A stretch of 64,000 bases of DNA, from positions 65,456,036 to 65,520,035 of the forward strand of contig CM042157.1 in NCBI GenBank assembly GCA_023376005.1, written 5' to 3'. Positions 51,785 through 62,785 of this stretch are shown here, piece after piece. A program made the position numbers and the translations under genes. The notes beneath the pieces were generated by a model, which was not told the origin of the DNA, did not search any database, and saw nothing but the letters and a program-made list of their open reading frames with translations. Numbering within the stretch: position 1 is the stretch's first letter; each line of letters begins with the position of its first letter. Source of the DNA: Doryteuthis pealeii (taxonomy: Eukaryota > Mollusca > Cephalopoda > Myopsida > Loliginidae).

Positions 51785-51960
51785 TATATATATTATTACA
51801 ATATAGGTACAAGTGAAAACGTACTCGAGTTTCACCAACCTATATTGTAATAAATTTGCTCTACTAACGTATTGAGCACTTTGTATTTGTTAATCGCTGA
51901 GCTTACCTTCCTGAATTTGCACCATCTAACCATCGTGACCATATTCACCGGAAGTCACCT
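51785..51960. mobile_element. Deleted hammerhead palindrome plus GTATTGAGCAC module
   Basis: AATATAGGTACAAGTG..GTACTCGAGTTTCACC is the outer part of one palindrome arm (minus strand GGT, GAAA, CTCGAG, TA). The centre and the other arm are deleted to ACCTATATTGT. The module GCTCTACTAACGTATTGAGC follows, then (TA)n. It shows that the palindrome, module and (TA)n travel together at a third locus. Confidence 0.65.
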
Positions 51961-51967
51961 TTTCCAT

Positions 51968-51970
51968 TAT

Positions 51971-52008
<38 letters not shown>

Positions 52009-52047
52009 ATATATATAGATAGATAGATAGATATAGATAGATAGATA

Positions 52048-52095
<48 letters not shown>
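51968..52095. repeat. (TA)n(GATA)n(GA)n microsatellite
   Basis: Compound repeat. The Ser/Leu-rich reverse frames over it are artefacts. Confidence 0.95.
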
Positions 52096-52101
<6 letters not shown>

Positions 52102-52600
52102 ATAAATACAAAGTATTCCAAGAAATGAGTTTATTCTTGATGGTGAAGTCGGAAGTTGATCTGGGATAATGGCAATGAAAGGGTACTTTCTCACTCCCAG
52201 AACTCCAGAATTTGAGCCTCACCACTAGATGCTACATAGAAAAAATATAAGAAAGAAAGAAAGAAAGAAAGAAAGAAGAAGAAGAAAGATAGAAAGAGAT
52301 GATGAGTGCGCAGAAGCGATTTTGTTAATCCCTTTAATCAAATATAACGAAAAGATGAAATGAAGGAAAGAAAGAAAAGGAAAAGAGTGAGAGGTTAAAA
52401 TGAAGGTAATTATACTTTTTACATATTGAAGTATTTTGCAATAGCTCTTAAGTAAACATATCCAATAATATGATATCAAATTATCATAATATGGTACCTC
52501 CACAGATCCTGCTAGTCTATATATATCAATACTCGTGTTCCTCAATTATACCCGTTATCATATTGCTCTACCCTCTGGTTAAAGATGAGACTGTAAGTTT
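52096..52600 (-). repeat. Diverged Rep600, DR-190 and palindrome-head fragments
   Basis: TTTGAGCCTCACCACTAGATGC (Rep600-like), then GCAATAGCTCTTAAGTAAAC (DR-190, minus) and CGTTATCATATTGCTC..CCTCTGGTTAAAGATGAGACT (palindrome-head family, plus). The order mirrors 25040-25680 in inverse. Confidence 0.5.
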
Positions 52601-52908
52601 ATAATAATGTTATAATTGGTTGAACAAAACAACTCCGACACGACTGTTAAACATATGAACTTTAATACAGGCACATGGAAATGATACATATAACAGAAAT
52701 ACAAAGAAGATATAAAAGAGAAGGACACATTCATGAATAGAGATACAATAAGGAGGTATACAAGAGATACTAAATGTACATATAGAAGTAATGACAGCTA
52801 TGGAGTCCATCGACGAAAGTCACTTACTAGTGGCTGTAATGGGGCCGAAGCCCCAAACGAGAAGCGTGTAGACATAAATGTCTAACCCATTGTAGTCAAG
52901 TCCCGAGA

Positions 52909-52958
<50 letters not shown>

Positions 52959-53010
52959 AAAACAGGCGCTTAAATACCAAAAAAACCCTGGTGGTCAAAA
53001 CGGGAACCCA
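52601..53010. other. Spacer with (GA)n at 52913-52957, no gene
   Basis: It includes a small hairpin GGGGC-CGAA-GCCCC near 52840. Nothing is coding. Confidence 0.5.
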
Positions 53011-53017
53011 GGCAAAG

Positions 53018-53197
53018 ATAAAGATATAATGCACCAGTAATTTTTTTAAAAACTTTTACATTTTTTTCAGGTCAGTTAACTTTGAACCACGGATCTTTGA
53101 GGTGTAACGCAGATTCTCAAGGATATGTGGTCCAAAGTTAACTGACTGAAAAATGTAAAGGTTTTCAATAAAATAATGGTGTATTATATCTTTTATT
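53018..53197. mobile_element. Hairpin MITE-like element
   Basis: Arms of about 74 bp (53018-53091 and 53127-53197) are inverted: AAAGATATAATGCACCAG against GGTGTATTATATCTTTT, and CAGTTAACTTTG against CAAAGTTAACTG. A 35-bp loop region has its own smaller inverted pair. No target duplication is evident. Confidence 0.65.
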
Positions 53198-53776
53198 CAT
53201 TATATATCAACACTGAAAATTTCATTAAATTCGTTAATTCCCTGATTTTTTTTTTGATTTTTTTCTTCGGCAGGTGACATACGTTGGTGGAATTTAGATC
53301 CATTAAGTTCGATTTAACACAAAGTTTCTATGTTTCAAGTTCTTATCTAAAAATTGTAAATAATTTTCATTAAATATTTGTAACTCATAGTGTATGAAAT
53401 TTATGCAAATTGTATCATTTATGTGACAGCTGAAATTGTTTCAGATTAGTGATTTAAATTTTCAAAATGCTTGTTATATTTTATTCATATTACTCAGTAG
53501 ACATCTAAGATTTCAAATGATTCCGCCTGAACCCAGAACATTTGGCCATGAATTGATGTCGTCTTATATTTAATTGAACCAAATGGGAACTCATTAATTT
53601 TTAAGAATGTATCGTATTCCCTTGAGTAGAATTTTATTGTTATTGACTAAACTTTGTTTAGTTAGACTCACAGGCCACACAGTGCTTACAATACCTGCTG
53701 TTACTAAGTGGTCGCCCCATCAAGACTAATTCTTATTTTTTGGTAGATCTTATTTCTTTATGATTATTTCATAGAA
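53198..53776. other. Spacer, no gene
   Basis: AT-rich, unclassified. ACCTGCTGTTACTAAGTGGT (near 53694) recurs in diverged form near 59450. Confidence 0.5.
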
Positions 53777-53841
53777 CTAGCAAAAGCATGCACCCTTGGG
53801 CGCATGTATTTACATCTTAATGTAATAAGTTATATATCAAA
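53777..53841 (-). mobile_element. Helitron 2-like 3' terminus
   Basis: Minus strand: hairpin ATGCGCCC-AA-GGGTGCAT, seven bases, CTAG (53777-53780), host T. The 5' part is interrupted by the next terminus. Confidence 0.6.
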
Positions 53842-53990
53842 CTAGGCAACAAAAACCCCCTCCGAGGGGTGTAAAAATTAATTTTTGAAAGTATGCCTGA
53901 AGAGGTAGGAGTTAAAATTAAGTGTTAGAGGGATGAGATTTAAATATACCTGCATCTCTGCAGAGGAGTAAGACCCCACCCCCACAATGC
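53842..53990 (-). mobile_element. Second Helitron 3' terminus, running into the gap
   Basis: Minus strand: hairpin ACCCC-TCGGA-GGGGT, a T-rich spacer, then CTAG (53842-53845) and host T. The hairpin sequence differs from both other families. The 5' end is beyond the gap. Confidence 0.5.
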
Positions 53991-54000
53991 NNNNNNNNNN
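53991..54000. other. Assembly gap (10 N), contig 2 / contig 3
   Basis: Ten Ns. Confidence 0.99.
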
Positions 54001-54134
54001 CTCATCCTTTTCGACATACATGTCTGGACCTTAAACTTTGACCTATCCCCTCGGGTGACATACTGTTTCAAATCGATCAATTGTATAATTTAGTGTTGCA
54101 TAGCGCCTTCTTTACCGGCAACTAATAGGTATAT
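54001..54134. other. Spacer at contig start, no gene
   Basis: Unclassified. Confidence 0.4.
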
Positions 54135-54637
54135 GTTATATACTGGTCTTTTCACGATACCAAATCTATATAACGTTATATACCTTCTTACTCTACTCTT
54201 AGTCGCTTCTCTTCTATCTTGGTCTGTATATCTCTAAGGTCTCGTTCTGGTCTTCTATTGAGGATTCCTGGTCTGCGCTTCTGTTGGGGATCATCCTTAT
54301 CAGAAACCCTGGCCATTGGTTAGTTTTTAGTAATTAAACACAGACTTCGATTTACGATGCATGTTACTTTATTCTAGATCCCCAGATCAGACAATCTGTG
54401 CAGTGAGACTCACATCCTTGCTAGTCAAGGACTTCAACTTCTAAACTGACACTGAAGTTGCTACTCTTAAACCGAAGGGGTTTCTATCGGGGTTTCCGTT
54501 CTCACGGTCTATCCACAAGAAAGCAAGTCAAGTGAGGTCAAACGCTGTCACTCACTCTCAAGGCCATTCAGTGTTTATGATCGCCATAATATTTCTACAA
54601 TACCTTAAAAATGATTAGGATCAATAATTATGTAACA
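54135..54637 (-). mobile_element. LTR-B with leader, minus orientation
   Basis: Minus strand from TGTTACATAATTATTGATCC at 54637 to CTAAAAACTAACCA at 54317. Then the leader starts TGGCCAGGGTTTCTGATAAG, a TGG-starting candidate primer site. Inverted diverged partner of 49892-50400. Confidence 0.55.
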
Positions 54638-55111
54638 TTAGAAAATTGGAAAATATATAAAATACAGAAACCATTACGCCATGCAATGCTCTATAGTATT
54701 CAACTTTGTTTAGTTGTTGGAAAGGGCCAGAAGTAAAGGGCACCAGTTGAGAATAGAACTCACTAACAATGATTTGCATTCTAGCTTAGCTAACCATTAC
54801 ACCATCAGAGCACCCCAGTTATTTACTAAGTTTGCTAAGTGGCAGGACAAGGCCAGAAGTAGGAATTTACCTAACCTTCACCACGGGACTCAAGGATGCA
54901 AGTATTGGGCATCTGGCAAGAACTGAACTCACTATTCAGTAATAATGGATCTGCGAGACTAGCTGCAACCATTACATCATGTTGGGAACACTCTAAATAG
55001 TATTTAACCAGTCTGTTCATCAGAAATACAGATAAAATCAAAATCTACCAACAAGTACATGGGGAAAACATGAAAAAATTGAATAAACAGATGCAACTGA
55101 AACAAAACATA
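54638..55111. other. SINE-like fragments, no gene
   Basis: Minus-strand SINE-3 unit near 54870-54990 (GATCTGCGAGACTAGCTGC on plus). An uncertain tRNA-like tract lies near 54715-54825. Confidence 0.45.
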
Positions 55112-55370
55112 TCTTATAATAGAGATTGTGTGTTTGTCTGACTGTAATCAAAACTATATTACTACTCAAGTCACAATTTCCTTAGTTATTTATGTCACAT
55201 TCTCCATGATTTTATTTTTATTTAAACCTCAATTATTAATAAAATTGTTTACATTATTAATACTGTTGGCCTTATCTACATACTAAGAATATGCAATTGT
55301 TATTTATATATACAACAAAATAGTGGTTTACAGTGTGTACGAGAAGGCTAATTTGCACATTGATATTAAA
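55112..55370 (+). mobile_element. Helitron family 2, 5' head only
   Basis: TCTTATAATAGAGATTGTG after host A, then CTGTAATCAAAAC and the family interior to ATATTAAATTCTAATCC, where it diverges. Confidence 0.65.
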
Positions 55371-55457
55371 TTCTAATCCCTCTCCAGGAAACCCAAAGTC
55401 TGCCAAGTGATAGTATTAATTTGATTAGGAGTTATTGTTTTTGTCATTTCATACAAA

Positions 55458-56608
55458 TCTTATTATAATGGAGTTGTGTTTTTCTGTCTGTAACCGAAAC
55501 TTTATCACTACTCAAGTCACAATTCCCTTTGTTATTTACGTCACATTCTCCATGATTTATTTTTATTCAAACCTCAATTATTGATAAAATTGTTTTAAAT
55601 TATTAATACTGTTGGTGATATTTATATACTAGAATTTTACCACGTACCCCACGTGTACGGGTTAGGCACAAGGCCCTATTAATGTGGACAACCAACAAAC
55701 CAAGACATGGATTGATCCCCGTCGGCATTCACTCTCAAAGGGGGCGCATCAGGCACTTGGCAATAAACCCAGCCCTGCCCCTTTAAAAAGGGACAGGTGT
55801 TGCCTGGGGGGAAGGCCCCCTGGGATCAAAGATGCTAATTGTAGCCACGGTCCAGGGCCGAAGCCACTAGACCCCCGCCGAGAGGTGGGTGTGCATACTA
55901 GTATTTACCTCGTACCCCACGTGTACGGGTTAGGCACAAGGCCCTATTAATGTAAGACCACCCACAAACCAAAGCTCATGGGTGGCGGGTGCAAAAATTG
56001 CGTTGATCTAGTCGGCATTTCCCCTCAAGGGAGCGCCTCAGGTACTGGGCAATAAACCCAGCCCTGCCCCTTTAAATAGAGGGGGCAGGTATTGCCTGGG
56101 GGATAGCCTCCTGGAATCAACGCTGTTAATTGTAACCACGGTCCAGGGCCAAAGCCACTGGACCCCCGACCCGAAAGGCGGGTAGACATACCAAAAACAT
56201 GCAACTGTATTTTTATATACAACAAAATAGCGCTTTACAGTGTGAACGAGAATGCTAATTTGCATATTGATATTAAAAATTTGATTTTAATAAAATGTAC
56301 ATAGTGTTATTGATTTCTAATTGTTTGGTTTTATGAATATGAGCAACAATCTCGGAGATAAATAATTGTAATTTCATTCTTTACTTCGTATTTTAACTAG
56401 ATAGTTAAATTAGGAAAATTTAGCAATGAAAGATGGAAGTGATGGAAGAAAAAGTTTCAGTTGTTCTATTTTTCGATTATACCGGCCTTGGTTTAAAATC
56501 CTTTTATTTGCATTCTTATTTAGTTTCATTAACCTTTCTAATTTAATATAATATTTTATTACATTAAAACATAGTTACTTGCATCCGGAGGGTGCATATA
56601 TTTACTAG
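55458..56608 (+). mobile_element. Helitron family 2 with nested GC-rich tandem units
   Basis: TCTTATTATAATGGAGTTGTG after host A55457. The 3' hairpin TGCATCC-GGA-GGGTGCA (56580-56596) is followed by TATATTTA and CTAG (56605-56608), then host T. Without the insert at about 55638-56190 it would be about 600 bp, like the copy at 35624-36253. Confidence 0.82.
55638..56190. repeat. Two tandem GC-rich units of about 275 bp
   Basis: Each starts CGTACCCCACGTGTACGGGT, has AATAAACCCAGCCCTGCCCC and CCACGGTCCAGGGCC, and ends with a short GC-rich inverted pair. The second copy differs by scattered changes. They sit inside Helitron 2. Frames across them have no known domain. Confidence 0.75.
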
Positions 56609-56756
56609 TTTACATAATTATTATAACGAATATTAAATTCAACTTTTAGTTTAAACTTTTCTAACAAGCCTCACCGGGCTGGCACTATAGATAGAACCTT
56701 ACAACTCAAATCCTTTCTTAATCACTAAGCTATTTGTTTTAATATATTGCCAGATG
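56609..56756. other. Spacer, no gene
   Basis: Short unclassified stretch. Confidence 0.45.

Positions 56757-56809
<53 letters not shown>
56757..56809. repeat. (CA)n(TA)n microsatellite
   Basis: CA then TA run at the tail of an antisense SINE-1. Confidence 0.95.
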
Positions 56810-56925
56810 CCAGCCCCTCCGCACGAGTAGGATATGAAAACAAGGTCAATTTTCTTAAGTGGATTTTAACAGGTTTGAATTCAGACTTTTCCTTCTCCTA
56901 GACTGGTTACCTAGCCATAATCATA
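56810..56925 (-). mobile_element. SINE-1 3' part, antisense
   Basis: CCCCTCCGCACGAGTAGGAT through CTTCTCCTAGACTGGTTACC on plus. The tRNA-like head is missing. Confidence 0.75.
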
Positions 56926-57044
56926 CTCAACATGTCTACCTTGGCGTACATATTTTTTATTCAGATTATTAATTGAATACGTATAGTTACGTTAAACTAT
57001 AAAAATTTGTATAAATTATTAGTATTATTTCACTTCTGTGTGTT

Positions 57045-57487
57045 TTTCACACCAGTGTTAGATGATGGTCTTTCACTGGAGTGAGTGACAACAAGCCTCC
57101 TCAGGTCTCCAGGACTATTCTGAGTATTCTAGTTGATTTCAACAAGGCTGTTGCCTTCCTCAGATTTCCAATTCTCCTAGTCAATTTTCTATGTTTTGGG
57201 ACCGTTCCAAGTGCCCCAACTACAATTGGTATCACCTTTTCCCCTCATATTCCACAGTTTTTTCAGTTCTCTAGCTATTTTGGTATTTGTCTATCTTTTC
57301 GTTTTCTTTCAACTTCACCCTGTGGTCTGCTAGAACTGCAAAATCTACCAGTTGACTAGTTCACTTTTTCTTGTTAATCAATACTAGGTCTGGTCTTCTG
57401 GTCTGAATAAGGTGATCCGTCTTTATTTCAAAGTTCCATAGAATTTTATATGTTTCATTCTCAAAAACAGATTCTGGTTTATGCATT
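57045..57487 (-). pseudogene. Non-LTR retrotransposon C-terminus with PD-(D/E)XK-like endonuclease motif
   Basis: Minus strand: KPESVFENETYKILWNFEIK, then TDHLIQTRRPDLVLINKKK and, after a frameshift, QLVDFAVLADHRVK. Further on come ARELKKLWNM and pieces of a V(I/V)PIVVGALGTVPK-like tail. RRPDLV....K with a following V.DFAV resembles the restriction-like endonuclease region at the C-terminus of some LINE proteins. At least three frameshifts and stops make it a remnant. The clade cannot be fixed from this fragment. Confidence 0.65.
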
Positions 57488-57599
57488 TTAATTATTATTA
57501 TTTCACTCCTTGAGAATTTTTCACATGCGCCATAGCTGGTAGTTCACTAAAGGTTGAGTGAGAGCAAGTCACATGTATGTCAAATAGGACTCTTTAGAA
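57488..57599. other. Spacer, no gene
   Basis: Unclassified stretch before the satellite. Confidence 0.4.
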
Positions 57600-59245
57600 A
57601 TTATTAGTATGTAATGGGAATATTTGATATCATGTAAATGTAAATTATTTGACTTAAGAATAGTTACTTGAAGTTATTATTATCAGATAGAATTATTAAT
57701 GTCAGATATAAATACATTAAAACATATAACTGTGCAAATAAAGGACAATGATTGCATAGAAATAATTACTTGAAACAATATAATTATTACTATTTGATAA
57801 GAAAACTTCAAACCATATTACCATGTGCAGATTATTTGTATTAGATATGAATATTTTATTCCATTTAACTGCAAATTATTTGTATTAAGAATAGTTACTT
57901 GAAGCTATAATTGTTTACTAAGGATTATTATTAGTTAGTTGAAACCATATAACTGTGTGCAATTATTTGTTAAGAATAGTTACTTTAAGCTATAATTGTT
58001 TACTAATGATTATTATTAGTTACTTGAAACCATATAACTGTGGGCAAATTATTTGTATTAAGAATAGTTACTTGAAGCTATAATTGTTTACTAAGGATTA
58101 TTATTAGTTAGTTGAAACCATATAACTGTGAACAAATTATTTGTATTAAGAATAGTTACTTGAAGCTATAATTGTTTACTAAGGATTATTATTAGTTAGT
58201 TGAAACCATATAACTGTGAACAAATTATTTGTATTAAGAATAGTTACTTGAAGCTATAATTGTTTACTAAGGATTATTATTAGTTAGTTGAAACCATATA
58301 ACTGTGAACAAATTATTTGTATTAAGAATAGTTACTTGAAGCTATAATTGTTTACTAAGGATTATTATTAGTTAGTTGAAACCATATAACAAATTATTTG
58401 TATTAAGAATAGCTATAATTGTTTACTAAGGATTATTATTAGTTAGTTGAAACATATAACTGTGTGCAAAATTTGTATTAAGAATAGTTACTTGAAGCTA
58501 TAATTGTTTACTAAGGATTATTATTAGTTATTGAAACCATATAACTGTGGGCAAATTATTTGTATTAAGAATAGTTACTTGAAGCTATAATTTACTAAGG
58601 ATTATTATTAGTTAGTTGAAACCATATAACTGTGAACAAATTATTTGTATTAAGAATAGTTACTTGAAGCTATAATTGTTTACTAAGGATTATTATTAGT
58701 TAGTTGAAACCATATAACTGTGAACAAATTATTTGTATTAAGAATAGTTACTTGAAGCTATAATTGTTACTAAGGATTATTATTAGTTAGTTGAAACCAT
58801 ATAACTGTGAACTAAGAATAGTTACTTGGTGAACAAATTATTTGTATTAAGAATAGTTACTTGAAGCTATAATTGTTTACTAAGGATTATTATTAGTTAG
58901 TTGAAACCATATAACTGTGTGCAAATTATTTGTATTAAGAATAGTTACTGAAGCTATAATTGTTACTAAGGATTATTATTAGTTACTTGAAACCATATAA
59001 CTGTGGGCAAATTATTTGTATTAGAATAGTTACTTGAAGCTATAATTGTTTACTAAGGATTATTATTAGTTAGTTGAAACCATATAACAGTGTGCAAATT
59101 ATTTGTATTAAGAATAGTTACTTGAAACTATAATTGTTTACTAAGGATTATATTAGTTGTTGAAACATATAACTGTTTGCAAATTATTTTATTAAGAATA
59201 GTACTTGAACTATAAATTGTTTACTAAGGATTATTATTAGTTGAA
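57600..59245 (+). repeat. 88-bp satellite array, about 16 clear units
   Basis: The unit contains AATTATTTGTATTAAGAATA, GTTACTTGAAGCTATAATTG, TTTACTAAGGATTATTATTA and TGAAACCATATAACTGTG. Central units are near-identical at 88-bp spacing (58131-58390). Edge units (57600-57880 and after 59090) are diverged or shortened, the usual pattern of unequal exchange. No coding. Confidence 0.92.
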
Positions 59246-59618
59246 ACCAAATTTAAATGTAAATACAAACGTACAATGAGCATAAAATAACCCTAAATTG
59301 GTTGATATGCCGTGAGAATCAACCAATCAATCAACCAGAGGATTTTGATTAGTTGGTAGGTTGGTTGGTTAGTTTTACGGCGTATTAACCGTTTTCGGAT
59401 CATTCAATTGCGAACCGAGTCATTTTGATATCAGGTTGCTTACAGTACCTGCTGTTGCTTAAATGGTGAGTCATCCGGGTACTGAACAAGCTCATCACGG
59501 TTTACCTTCATTGATCTAGCGGAAACCGATTCTTTAAACGTGACTTGGGTGACACGACAACTTAGAATTAGGAAATCGGATTGACGAATATGTGACCAAA
59601 GCATTAGCAAAACCTAGG

Positions 59619-59620
<2 letters not shown>
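59246..59620. repeat. Two Rep600 5' ends in inverted order, plus unclassified DNA
   Basis: ATAAAATAACCCTAAATTGG..ATGCCGTGAG (minus, 59280-59330) faces GGTTGGTTAGTTTTACGGCG (plus, 59350-59400). The rest is unclassified. Confidence 0.5.
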
Positions 59621-59621
<1 letters not shown>

Positions 59622-59666
<45 letters not shown>

Positions 59667-59728
59667 CATATTTACACTGTCGGATTAAGTTCCAATTTTA
59701 TTTCACACACACACACACACACACACAC

Positions 59729-59808
<80 letters not shown>
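59622..59808. repeat. (TA)n and (CA)n microsatellites
   Basis: TA run 59622-59662, CA run 59704-59744, TA run 59745-59808. Confidence 0.95.
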
Positions 59809-59813
<5 letters not shown>

Positions 59814-60506
59814 ACGTATATGTATATGTATAGCCTGGATTATAACATGGCTAGAATCTCAAGTTTCTCTTGGTCGAAAGTTTAAGAAAACCATCAAACC
59901 CAAAATCAGCTGAATTTGAAAGGGTTAAAATTTAATGTCACCTTATTTTATGGACATTAGATCCCAAGTGACGAGAAATCGGTATCAGGAAGTCTGAATC
60001 TGACGTCATGGTTTATTTTATAGAAGGTCTACTCGGAAGTTAGAGGGGGTGACCTCTGCATATATACCCCTCGCTCCGGACCATGAGTCGAACCAGTGCG
60101 AGTTTAGAGTCAGTCAGGTCAGTTGGCAACAATTAGAGTTTAGTACCAACCGGGAGAAGTTGGGGTTTTCAGTTTAGCCTGATGCCGATGGAGTTTGACG
60201 CAAATTCGATAACAGTTCCAAGAGCTTGGAGAAAAAGAGAATGGAGAATAGTCCTATATTGATATAGCACCAGAGAATCAGTTGTACTGAGTGTCATAAA
60301 ACCCATTGTATCTTAAGAGTTCGCCCTCTTTATTGTCGTTTCATTATTTATTTTATTTTTCTTTGTGATCCCGTTTCGGGCCTGGGTGCATCTTCGATAG
60401 TATCCAACCGTGATCTGCCGTGGACTACACACAACGATGGGGTCTGACGTTTACGATAAGATGAGCGAAGCAAGTAGTGCACAGCCTGAGCGGGTTGTGT
60501 CATAAC

Positions 60507-60577
60507 TGGTGCCATGACCAAAATTATGTCATAATTGGTGCCGTGACCAGGATTATGTCATAACTGGTGCCTCGATC
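60507..60577 (+). repeat. Triple 29-bp repeat of a primer-binding-site-like motif
   Basis: TGGTGCCATGACC (60507), TGGTGCCGTGACCAG (60536) and TGGTGCCTCGATC (60565) are exactly 29 bp apart, linked by ATTATGTCATAA. TGG-starting motifs of this form are typical tRNA-primer sites of LTR elements. The same array is inverted at 63325-63405. Confidence 0.7.
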
Positions 60578-60785
60578 AACGTCATGATCGTAGGCAGAGA
60601 ATTTTGAGATATCGTTAAAACGAAAGAACAACTCTTGAGAAACAACTACACAAAATGTAAACATAAATCTACAATGAACGCAATTCCTTAACAACTAGGC
60701 ACAAAATATCCTCGATGGGTTGAGACGCCGTTAATATCAATCATTCAGTTAATTTACACACTCCCACCCCCTATGTAAATACATA

Positions 60786-61076
60786 TTGTCTTACTCGCAA
60801 ACAAAATTGAAGCAATTCAAACAGCCATCCCTTTCTTTCGCCGCCCAGGGACTGTCGGTAAAGCTGAAAATAAAATTAAAAAAATGTTTTTACAATCACT
60901 TGCATGAATATGCACCTTACGGGCGTAAATATTTAAGTTTTAATGAAATAAAATATATTGAATTAGAAAGACTAACGAAATTGCATAAGAACGTATATAA
61001 AAAGATTATACTTCAATTCGCTTTGCAAACTCACTTTCCCCTAATCTCAATTATCTACCCAGAGCTCAATGGGTGA
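60786..61076 (+). other. 96-codon open frame of unknown nature, left arm
   Basis: Contains LKQFKQPSLSFAAQGLSVKL, then NHLHEYAPYGRKYLSFNEIK. It is open because of AT-rich sequence. Its last third matches Helitron 2 3' DNA in antisense (GCACCTTACGGGCGTAAATA), so it is probably not a gene. The mirror copy in the right arm is 62895-63089 on the minus strand. Confidence 0.3.
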
Positions 61077-61099
61077 CTCAAAGGTTCCCGTTTTGCCTA

Positions 61100-61157
<58 letters not shown>

Positions 61158-61192
61158 GTGAAGGAATCCAATTGACTGTTAAGTAGGGGATG

Positions 61193-61231
61193 ATCAAAAT
61201 CTCACTGTACAATGTACAGTGAGATTTTGAT
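61193..61231. repeat. 39-bp perfect palindrome, left arm
   Basis: 19-base arms (ATCAAAATCTCACTGTACA) around one central A. The mirror is 62652-62690. Next to it TTTTGTACAGTGTACA repeats part of the arm. Confidence 0.9.
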
Positions 61232-61801
61232 TTTGGTTTTGTACAGTGTACATCCACAATGTATGCTCAGGTAGGTGCAAACATAGATTTATACAAGGAT
61301 CTTTATAAATCTCAAAGAGTGCTCGATGTATGATAACTAATAAATTAATTATATACAGAGAAATATTATAGTTTCCAAGAAAAAAAAACTTAATAAAGCA
61401 TCATTTCGCTATTATAGATATATTTCGACCAGAACTCTATAGTTGTATGTAGTCGAAAAGAGACGTTCAGATTCGAAATCTTGTAACTAAGAAACATACA
61501 AATTGGCTATTGAACTAATAATTAATTAAACAAAAATCAAACGATTTTCGGAAAGCATCGTAAACGTTATCAGCAGACCTTGCCTGCTTATTATTCAGAC
61601 CTGTTAGCTATATCAGCAGTCATTCAAAATCTCTGCAACAACTATGACTTCGTTTTGACCTTAAAAATAGTAAACATTGCTCTATTTCCACTAAAAAGTA
61701 AGCATTGATGAATGTGATTGTTTGTAATTTAGTACGAACTGTTAATTTCTTTTTGAGAACTAAAAAAAATCAACTTTTCAAACCAAGTGTATCTCTTTAA
61801 A

Positions 61802-61835
<34 letters not shown>

Positions 61836-61855
61836 AAAAACGAAATGATATGAAA

Positions 61856-61892
61856 GCTTCTTTAATTTTTTGTTTGTTTCGTAGATGTAAAT
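61856..61892. other. Spacer of the giant inverted repeat
   Basis: About 37 bp between the arms, too short for a gene. The A29 and T31 runs stand symmetrically on each side. Confidence 0.85.
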
Positions 61893-61917
61893 TTTTCATA
61901 TTACATTTCGTTTTTGG

Positions 61918-61953
<36 letters not shown>

Positions 61954-62387
61954 TTTAAAAGAGATACACTTGGTTTGAAAAGTTGATTTTTTTTAGTTCT
62001 CAAAAAGAAATTAACAGTTCGTACTAAATTACAAAACAATCACATTCATCAATGCTTACTTTTTAGTGGAAATAGAGCAATGTTTACTATTTTTAAGGTC
62101 AAAACGAAGTCAGAGTTGTTGCAGAGATTTTGAATGACTGCTGATATAGCTAACAGGCAGCTGATATAGGCAGCAGGCAAGGTCCTGCTGATACACCCAG
62201 CAGCAGGAGCAGTTATACGATGCTTTCCGAAAATCGTTTGATTTTTGTTTAATTAATTATTCAGTAAAAATCAATAGCCAAATTTGGTATGTTTCTTAGT
62301 TAGAAGAATATTAAGGTGTATGCAAGATTTCGAATCTGACTGACGTCTCTTTTCGGAGTTTATAGGTTGATACGTACATACCAAACT

Positions 62388-62442
<55 letters not shown>

Positions 62443-62725
62443 TGAGTTTCTGGTCGAAATATATCTATAATAGCGAAATGATGCTTTATTAAGTTTTTTT
62501 TTCTTGGAAACTATAAATATTTCTCTGTATATAATTAATCTATTAGTTATAATACATCGAGCTCTCTTTGAGATTTATAAAAATCCTTGTATAAATCTAT
62601 GTTTGCACCTACACGAGCATACATTGTGGATGTACACTGTACAAAATCAAAATCAAAATCTCACTGTACATTGTACAGTGAGATTTTGATCATCCCCTAC
62701 TTAACAGTCAATTGGATTCCTTCAC

Positions 62726-62785
<60 letters not shown>

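Larger units (their letters stand above)
59906..61855 (+). repeat. Left arm of a giant inverted repeat
   Basis: Reverse complement of 61893-64000 with scattered substitutions and several indels. It contains LTR-like sequence (CGCCCTCTTTATTGTCG), the triple TGGTGCC repeat (60507-60577), a 96-codon frame (60786-61076) without a known domain, (TA)n at 61100-61154 and an A29 run (61805-61833). The arm may begin further left than can be tested here. Confidence 0.9.

Noticed and set aside
57600..59245. CRISPR-like array
   Set aside because: Units are contiguous 88-bp repeats with no unique spacers, in a eukaryotic context.
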